Made by a program: the position numbers and the translations under genes. Under the pieces are notes generated by a model. It saw only the letters and a list, made by a program, of their open reading frames with translations, was not told where the DNA came from and searched no databases. A stretch of 64,000 nucleotides of DNA from Prionace glauca (taxonomy: Eukaryota; Chordata; Chondrichthyes; Carcharhiniformes; Carcharhinidae). This document shows, piece after piece, positions 57,022 to 64,000 of the stretch; the stretch's first letter is position 1, and every line of letters starts with the position of its first letter. Location of the stretch: positions 58,681,812 to 58,745,811 of the forward strand of contig CM075760.1 of assembly GCA_037974335.1 (NCBI GenBank), given 5' to 3'.

Positions 57022-58721
57022 TTACTTGATCTGTAAAATAAAGATATAATAATGCAGCAGATGTTTATGATGCGGGATATTAATGTTAGAGTTTTTAATC
57101 AGTGAAACATTGAGAGATTTTCAAATCCATTCTGCCAGTTTGAAATGTGAATGAATTGAATCATCTCACCTTCACCAGAGTGACTGCAGTGCTGTAGAAA
57201 ATGCTCAAGAAGAACAGGACGATGAATGTGGAAGCGGTTGTCCAGATGTTGTTGTTATCATCCTCATTATCTTCAATCCAAATGTGATCGGTGAAGTCTA
57301 GGAGATAGAGACCAGGAAATGAAATTAGGTTACTTTATTGATCCAGGGAATTTTATGGTTATTTTTCTTTCTCCGTTCTCCTTCATAAGCTATTAATGTA
57401 TTATCTCTATAATTTTCAATATATATCTACTCATAAGTTCAGGACATTCAGTAGCCGATCTCCATAATTATTTTCACACATGATCTTTCTTTACATTCCT
57501 TGGACAGTCCATGTCAGAAGCAATGAAGATGGTTTCTTGAGTGTCTGTTCATTTTTGAACACTTCATAGCATTGAACAATGTTATTACTGATATGGAGGA
57601 GCGTTCACTGATCAATGATTGTTTTCACAGATGGTTACTGATCTGTAAACTGTGAATGCTGCTGTTTAAGAGCCGGGACGCACTTTCCGATCTTTTTTCA
57701 TTGATGGTGGAAATGCTTAGTAGATCATGAGTTTAAATTCAGTTTCTCAACGTGTTTATCGATGCAATTTGTGTTTGTGTGTATATGCATGCGCATCTCG
57801 TGGTCTCCATTAACCTTTGGTCTGCGTCAATGTGGTTCATGAGGGTTAATGAACGTATTCATTTGCTTGCGCTTGTTGACTTGTGTTGTTGAGTGTCTGC
57901 GTCTGTGTATATTTTATTCGGCTGACATTGTAGATGCATGCCGCTCATTGTGTGAAGTCTACACATATTTACTAATGCCACTCACAATGTGTGCATGTGT
58001 TCATGCCTATTTTAATATGTTAATTTCTGTCACACGAGGATTGTTTCCTTCCCATTCTGTGTGAGTCTGTTCCTCCGTCTTTTTGTGCACATATCCTTTA
58101 ACATGTTAGTGTCTGTATATCCGTGTTGATAGTTCTACATAACGATGTGTTGATGTATGTTTGTGTTTCTGTGTGTAGCAATGCCTGCTATAGTGTTCTG
58201 TTCTATATGAGCATGTAATGTTTTTCATGTAAAAATATGATGCTCTGGCCATCTGTGTGCAGTCTGGTAATGTGCTTATATGTATTTTCCATGTTCTAGG
58301 GTTAATGTGTAGAATATTACGTGTCTCTGTATCCATATTCCTGTCAGTGATAACATATATTGGTCTGAGTGTATGTACGTGTTTGTGTATGAATGTAGAC
58401 CTGCATGCATGTGCTTCTGTCTGTAATGCGAATACGCATGTATCTGTTTGAGCTTGGATCTGTGTACCTATTTACATATGTTTATGCGTGTGTTGTACTT
58501 GTGTGTTTGCATTTCCATGTGTGTGTGTGTGTGTGTGTGTGTGTTGTGTGTGTGTGTCTGTGCATATTTCATTATTTACGTGCATGTTGTTTTTTTCTGC
58601 CTGTTTGTACATGTGCATGTTAATGAGTGCATGTGCGTGTGTATGTGTGTGTGTGAGTATGTGTGTGTATGGGTGTGTGAGTGTGTGTGTTTAAGTGTGT
58701 ATGTGTGCGTGTGAATGTGAG

Positions 58722-58753
<32 letters not shown>

Positions 58754-59182
58754 GTGAGAGAGAGAATGAATGTATTTGTGCCTCTGTACATTAGTGCATG
58801 GAAGTATTTGTGTCTGTGCATATTTGTGTCTGTGTGTATTTTTGTTCGCGTAGTGTTGCCCATGAATGTATTTGCGTGATCGTGTTTGTTTTTGTTCGTT
58901 TGTGTATATCTTGCATGAAGTTATGGTGTATGAATGCATATTTGTATGCATGCATATTTCTCTGTGGTTTTGTGTATGTATTTATGTGTGTTGTGCACTT
59001 GTGTGCTTTTGTGTTTGCACTTGAATTTGTTTGTCCGTTTTTCAGTATATGTATGTGTGCCTGTGGGGGTGGGGAGAAGATGTGCATGCGATTGTGTATA
59101 TTTACTTGTGGCTTTCTGTATGTGTGTGCATATTTGTGTGTGTATTTATGCATTTGTGTTGACATGTATGTGTGTGTGTGTT

Positions 59183-59235
<53 letters not shown>

Positions 59236-60762
59236 ACACACGTCTATGTGCGTCCTTATACTTGTGGCACTTCTGTGCAGTGCTGTCAGTGTGTGTATTT
59301 TTTTTAACCGTTGCTCCAAGTTTTACTGCAATCATTAACTGAATTTGATCCAAACAATACGAACAATGGACTACATCGTCAGTGTTTGTCGCAAGAATTC
59401 CGTGAGTGCCACGGTGACATCAGGAGAACGAATGAAATAACTCATTTATGCATCTCTGAAACCCAGGGACAGACAAGTGAGGATTCTATTATTTGTTTAA
59501 ACTTGTGTCATGGGAAATGTATGCCAGCACATGATTAACAGGAACAAGAGTATTGAATCATGTTTAAATTATGTTGCATGTGTATATATGTATTACAACG
59601 ATTAAGGTAATTCAACAGCTGGAGCAAGTAAACCGGAAACTAATTTGTAAATTTGTACTGTTGGCAACCTTATAGTAGATAGCCGTTCATTTCCAAACAC
59701 AGTACTTGGGGACAGGGAGGAGAGTGAACTCAGAGTATCCCTCTCTCTACCTAGTGAAGCAATGTCCCTGATGGTTCTAACCACTGAGGAAGTGGAGGTA
59801 CAATTGATTAAAAGTTCCTCCTCTTTTCATTGAGGAAGTTTTGGTACATGGGTTAGCTACTGCTCCTCCCCTCTCGTGTTGGGTTAGTAGGAATCCAGGA
59901 TGTTAACGATTTCATTCTCCCTCAATCCGATCGGGGTATTATTTCTCCATGTTTTTGTGTGACCCTCACTTAAGCTCCCAGTGCAGCAGCTTAAAGCTGA
60001 CATCAAAAGGAAAAACATGAACAATGCGAGAAGCAAGGACACAGAGATCTAAATTTTGTGTTTGTGTGTCAGAAATGTTAACATTGACAGATTTTTTTTC
60101 CCTCAGCGGGAGGAAAGATGCTGAAGATATTTTGCGGTGTCCTGTAATGAATGTGCTCTACTCTATCCCTAACCCAGTGTGTGTCTCCGCTGGGAGCACT
60201 GGTTCAAGAATGTTGGGACAGAGACCTGAAAATATCTGACTTAAACCAAAGATATTTAATGGAAGTAAAACTGAAAAAACAACCAATTAAACAATTGGGT
60301 ATTTCATTTATCGTTAGAGGAAAATGTTATTCTTATTTTTTATTGAAGTTTTTAATGGAAGTGAGTGATTCTCACTGACATGAATTAACGGTGTCCATCA
60401 GCGCAAGGGAAATGTTCACAAAACCGGTTTACCGCTGGATTTGTCAACTGTTCTGTTGATGCTCTTCAAGGGGATGGCTTCATGTCCCACCACACAGGAG
60501 TAAGAAGCGCCGCTGGACCAGTCCTCTGCTGCAATGGATAACAGGTTGTACATGAAGAAGGAGCTATCGCCGTTCTCCGCCACCACCTCGGTGTTCCTGT
60601 AGTTCCCGGGATTCACCGGCTTGTCGTTGACGGTCCACTTGACGAAGATCTCTCGGGGGGAGAAACCTCTCACTAAGCAGCTGAGGGAGACGAATCTCTG
60701 AGCGGAGACTTCTTCTGCCGAGGGCAGGAGGACAGAGACGACCGGTTCCCGTGGATTTGGAT
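57022..60762 (-). CDS. IGHM: IgM heavy chain 3' end, copy 2 (CH4, TM1, TM2)
   Basis: CH4 starts at 60762 after TTCTGCAG, in phase 1, and is uninterrupted: [20 protein letters not shown], then [35 protein letters not shown] and a glycosylation site NRT. The membrane donor G|GTAAAC is at 60433. TM1 (57297-57170) encodes [19 protein letters not shown] and the [10 protein letters not shown] helix; TM2 (57030-57022) encodes IK and a stop. So a membrane form can be spliced in frame. The secretory tail is one base shorter than in copy 1 right after GKP, so that form would read GKPVL and stop at 60418-60416, without the NIS glycosylation site and the penultimate cysteine. CH1-CH3 are not seen up to 64000 and may lie beyond. 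Confidence 0.88.
57170..57297 (-). CDS. IGHM: IgM TM1 exon, copy 2
   Basis: A 128-nt exon between a CTCCTAG acceptor and an AAG|GTGAGA donor, same length and phases as copy 1. It encodes the acidic extracellular stalk and the mu transmembrane helix ending STAVTLVK. Protein differences from copy 1 are confined to the stalk; the membrane helix is identical, suggesting selection or recent duplication. Confidence 0.9.
57765..59275 (+). repeat. TG-rich simple-sequence tract in IgM intron, copy 2
   Basis: About 1.5 kb of degenerate TG-rich sequence between CH4 and TM1. Pure (TG)n runs occur at about 58520-58555, 58725-58752 and 59185-59222, followed by a GC/CA palindromic run (GTGCGCGCGCGCACACACAC) at 59222-59241. 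Confidence 0.85.
60339..60344 (-). promoter_or_regulatory. polyadenylation signal, IgM secreted form, copy 2
   Basis: AATAAA on the minus strand just downstream of the secretory tail; equivalent to that of copy 1. Confidence 0.55.
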
Positions 60763-60990
60763 CTGCAGAAAATGTACAATAAATGTCAATAAACTGGAGA
60801 ATTCTGGAGACAATGAAACCACTGGTGAGATATCAGGAAAGTGTGCTTCTTTTTTGATTTTAAATGCTTCCATTTTTGACTTCCAGCTTGGAGGAGAGGT
60901 GAACACAATTGTTTCCTAACTCAGAGGGGCGTAAGTTTCAGAAAGTTTATAGGACAGATCAGGCCATTCGGCCCAACTAATCTACTTTCC

Positions 60991-61229
60991 TTTTTGGTTT
61001 CCAAGTTTTGATGCGCCACATCAGACTCCACCCTTTTTCTTCGATCTAAACACAGTAACATCGCCTTCAGTTCACTTTTCACTCATCAACACATCAAACT
61101 TCCCCGTAAAAATATCGATCGGCCCAGAGTCTTTTAGTTGTAGTTTTTCCATTCACGGGAGACCATTAATGCACTGAATATTAAATATTGACTATACACT
61201 TCCACTGGAGATAGACACAGTGATGCATT
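60991..61229. other. no gene recognised
   Basis: Upstream (minus-strand sense) of CH4 copy 2. No CH3-like exon is visible. Confidence 0.4.
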
Positions 61230-61435
61230 TACATAGAAACATAGAACAGTACAGCACAGTAGAGGCCCTTCGGCCCACAATGTTGTGCTGAGCTATGTCC
61301 AAACCCAAGATCAAGCTATCCCACTATCTATCATTCTGGAGTGCTCCATGTGCCTATCCAATAACCGTTTGAATGTTCCTAAAGTGTCCGACTCCACTAT
61401 CACAGGTGGCAGTGTCTCTGTTCGAATTATGCCGG
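61230..61435 (-). mobile_element. CR1 3'-end fragment
   Basis: Minus strand: complement of GAACAGTACAGCACAGTAG and GCCCTTCGGCCCACAATG, then CR1 3' UTR text (CCATGTGCCTATCC). A related short plus-strand tail (GGGCCGAAAGGCC) is at about 61545-61600. Confidence 0.7.
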
Positions 61436-61844
61436 TATTACTAAACGATTCTGCGAGAAGAAGAGAAAATGTGTTGAGATAAAAGCATTGCTATTATGCA
61501 GGATCCAGAAATGGGCAGTATTAGATCGACAGTGTTTAGTTGGTGCAGTCTTGTAGGGCCGAAAGGCCTTTTCCTGCGCTGTAATTTTCTTTGGTTTTTG
61601 TTGTTGTTGACAGTGCTGCTACACAGGACTTGGTGTCCATTTTCAATGCAGACAGCAGAAGTAGATTTTAGATATCGCTTCTTTTTTCCAGTGTCCAAAA
61701 CCTCATAGAGTTTGCGCTTGGATAAGGATGCAGAGAACTGTGTTCTCCCAACCACTTTCATCATTACTGGCATTGAACAATACAGTAAAAACTGAAACCA
61801 CGTCCAATGCAATATAATTGTGGACACGGTCAATTGCAAATATA

Positions 61845-62015
61845 AGACTGCATCTGGTTTAAAACAAGCAGAGACAGGTCTAAATTAATATAAACAGAGA
61901 CAACACCTAGCTTAAAATAAACAGAAACATGGTGACATGTAATATAAACAGGGACAGCGTCCAATTTAGTACAAACAGATAAAACATCTAGTTTAACATG
62001 AATAGAGACAGGCAA
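61845..62015 (+). repeat. A-rich degenerate tandem repeat, about 30 bp
   Basis: Several units of the type TTTAAAATAAACAGAGACA (for example near 61875, 61912 and 61945). The minus-strand open frame here only reflects the repeat. Confidence 0.6.
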
Positions 62016-62169
62016 TATACATTTCTACGTGCAATATATTAAGAGTTTGGGTCTAGTGAAAACTAAACAAAGCCATGGCCTCATAATAGAAGCTGACACG
62101 AGGTACGTGTACTGTAATATAAAGAGACTAGTTCAATCCCCATGAAATTTGTAGAGATGGCCGTCCCAT

Positions 62170-62760
62170 CAAAAATTTACAGGACAGGAGTAACATAGGG
62201 TTACCTGAAGAATGCAAAGTTTCCTCTGCATTGCCAAATTAAACACTCCCAAGGAAGGACTAGCATGATTTAGATACAAAGTGAATCTCCCTCTATACTT
62301 TCCAAATCAAACATTCCGAGAACAGTATACTGTCTAGAAACAAAATGAAACTCCCTGTACAAGCCTGCTCAAACAAAAAGGAGGCAGAAAGCACATGGAC
62401 TCTCTTCTACGTAAAACCCCTTCTTCACTCTTCCTTCAGAGATTCGGGAGGCAGGTTTAAATTAGTGTTCGGTATAGGGGAAAGAACCGTCTACACCGTT
62501 CCACAAAACACACCCACGTCAGTTACAGCAGAGATTAAATACGGATTAAATCTTCCTTGACAAAGTCAAATCAAACATTCATAAGACAAGTACAGTGAGT
62601 TTAGATCCAGAGTAAATATTCCTCGTCACTTTCTCGTCAAATATTCTAAGGACAGGTATAGCACCGGCTAAGTATAAGGGACGATCTTTCGGTAGTGCCA
62701 CATCGAATCCTTATCACTAGCTACAGCCGAGGTTAGATACAGAAGAAAATATATCGAGCA
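62170..62760 (+). repeat. decayed satellite-like tandem repeat, about 60 bp
   Basis: Repeated blocks of the type AGGACAGGTATAGCAC, TTAGATACA, GAATCTCCCTCTATAC and AATCAAACATTC recur in order at about 62180, 62255, 62315, 62590 and 62645. It resembles a tandem repeat common in fish and shark genomes. Confidence 0.65.
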
Positions 62761-62984
62761 TTTCAAGACCAAAGAATGCTCAAGAGATCTTTGAGAGTAA
62801 ATCTCACTGACGGATTCCAGATAATTGAATTACATTCTTTTAGAATCCTATAACTCTGGCTGAGAGAATAGATTAGGCAGACACTGAATTTATGCTGTGG
62901 CGTGAAGATGATGAACCATCGTGGAGAGACAAAACACAGAACCAGACAGGAGAAAGACAGGGAAAGAGATGAAACACAGGATAT

Positions 62985-64000
62985 GAGGATGTGTCTAGGG
63001 CAGTGGATAGAGGAGAGCCGGTGGATGTGGTCTTTCTGGATTTTCAGAAGGCGTTTGACAAGGTACCTCACAAGAGGTTATTGCAGAAGGTCAGGGGACA
63101 TGGAGTTGGAGGTAGGGTGTTAGCGTGGATAGAGGATTGGTTGTCAAATAGGAGGCAGAGAGTGGGGGTCAATGGATGCTATTCGGATTGGCGGTTGGTG
63201 ACTAGTGGGGTGCCCCAGGGGTCGGTGCTGGGGCCTCAGCTATTTACCATTTATATAGATGATCTGGAGGAGGGAACCGAGTGCAGGGTGTCGAAATTTG
63301 CTGATGACATCAAGATTGGGGGAAAGGCAAATTGTGCGGAGGGTGTGGAGAGTCTGCAGAAGGATCTAGATAGGCTGGGCGAATGGGCCAGGAAATGGCA
63401 AATGGAATTTAATGTTGGCAAGTGTGAGGTGGTCCACTTTGGTAGGAGGAATGGTAGGAAGGACTATTACTTACGGGGCGAAAAACTGCAGCAGGCGACG
63501 GTGCAGAGGGACCTCGGGGTCCTTGTGCATGAGTCGCAAAAACCCAGCTTGCAGGTGCAGCAGGTGGTCAGGAAGGCGAATGGGATGCTGGCCTTCATAG
63601 CGAGGGGGATTGAATATAAAAGTAGGGAGGTCTTGCTGCAGCTGTATAGGGCATTGGTGAGGCCGCAGCTGGAGTACTGTGTGCAGTTTTGGGCGCCGCA
63701 CCTGCTCAAGGATATTTTGGCCCTGGAGGGAGTGCAGAGGAGGTTTACTCGGCTGATACCGGAGTTGAGGGGATTGAGCTATGAGGAGAGGCTGAATAAA
63801 CTAGGCTTGTACTCGTTAGAGTTTAGAAGAATGAGGGGAGGTCTCATTGAGACGTATAAGATGATGAATGGGATGGATAGGATAGAGGTGGAGAGACTCT
63901 TCCCGCTCAAAAAAGACAGTAGGACTAGGGGGCACAGCCTCAAGATAAAGGGGGGGGCGGTTTAGAACAGAGTTGAGGAGGAACTTCTTTACTCAAAGGG
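62985..64000 (+). mobile_element. CR1 LINE, recent, runs off the window
   Basis: 5'-truncated at the equivalent of residue VSRAVDRG of the RT. One open frame (62991-63965) carries motif A VFLDFQKAFDKVPHKRL, SGVPQGSVLGPQLF, motif C as SKFADDIKIGG and the C-terminal part up to RRMRGGLIETYK. It is very similar to the copy in the IgM CH4 exon. A G-run near 63952 shifts the end. The 3' end lies beyond the window. Confidence 0.9.

Larger units (their letters stand above)
54470..60990. repeat. segmental duplication, copy 2 (IgM 3' region)
   Basis: Partner of 27826-36770. Homology covers the downstream flank, TM2, TM1, the TG-rich intron, CH4 and about 220 bases 5' of CH4. Confidence 0.85.

Noticed and set aside
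1-64000. CRISPR arrays, operons, ribosome binding sites, bacterial insertion sequences
   Set aside because: The window is vertebrate nuclear DNA; tandem repeats here are minisatellites without CRISPR spacing.

Overview
The window looks like nuclear DNA of a cartilaginous fish (shark-like). It holds two copies of the 3' end of an IgM heavy-chain gene whose exons match shark mu chains, T-cell-receptor-type V segments with 23-bp recombination signals, two GPR139-like receptor genes, scattered tRNA genes, and very many CR1-type LINEs and tRNA-derived SINEs. The species call rests on protein and repeat patterns I recognise; no database was searched.

Layout. 0-4 kb: tRNA-Ile(UAU, with intron), tRNA-Asn, tRNA-Glu and two tRNA relics, with SINE and CR1 pieces. 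4.5-9.4 kb: a TCR V segment on the plus strand (probably damaged) and an intact TCR V gene on the minus strand (leader, intron, V exon, 23-RSS), separated by SINEs and an L2/Rex1-like LINE. 9.8-14 kb: a nearly full-length CR1. 14.3-15.8 kb: a decayed tandem duplication carrying tRNA-Val copies. 16-23 kb: Penelope-like fragments, tRNA-Lys, an old LINE, a 180-bp inverted repeat and a CR1 tail. 24.4-26.9 kb: GPCR gene 1. 27.8-36.8 kb: IgM 3' end copy 1 (minus strand), hit by three CR1 insertions, one of them inside the CH4 exon. 38.6-42.9 kb: GPCR gene 2. 43-54 kb: a repeat-filled stretch with CR1 elements nested three deep and a fossil Ty3/gypsy fragment. 54.1-61 kb: IgM 3' end copy 2 (minus strand), with an intact CH4 exon but a one-base loss in the secretory tail. 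61-64 kb: satellite-like repeats and a further CR1 running off the window.

How it fits together. The two IgM 3' ends are homologous over about 7-9 kb and each is preceded by a GPCR gene on the opposite strand, which suggests duplication of a GPCR-plus-IgM unit. Both IgM copies keep the CH4 membrane splice donor, the TM1 and TM2 exons and both polyadenylation signals. They carry different lesions: copy 1 has a broken CH4 and a good secretory tail, copy 2 a good CH4 and a broken secretory tail. No CH1, CH2, CH3, J, D or VH exon is visible upstream of copy 1, so it is probably an orphan; copy 2 may continue beyond the window. Most remaining sequence is transposon-derived.
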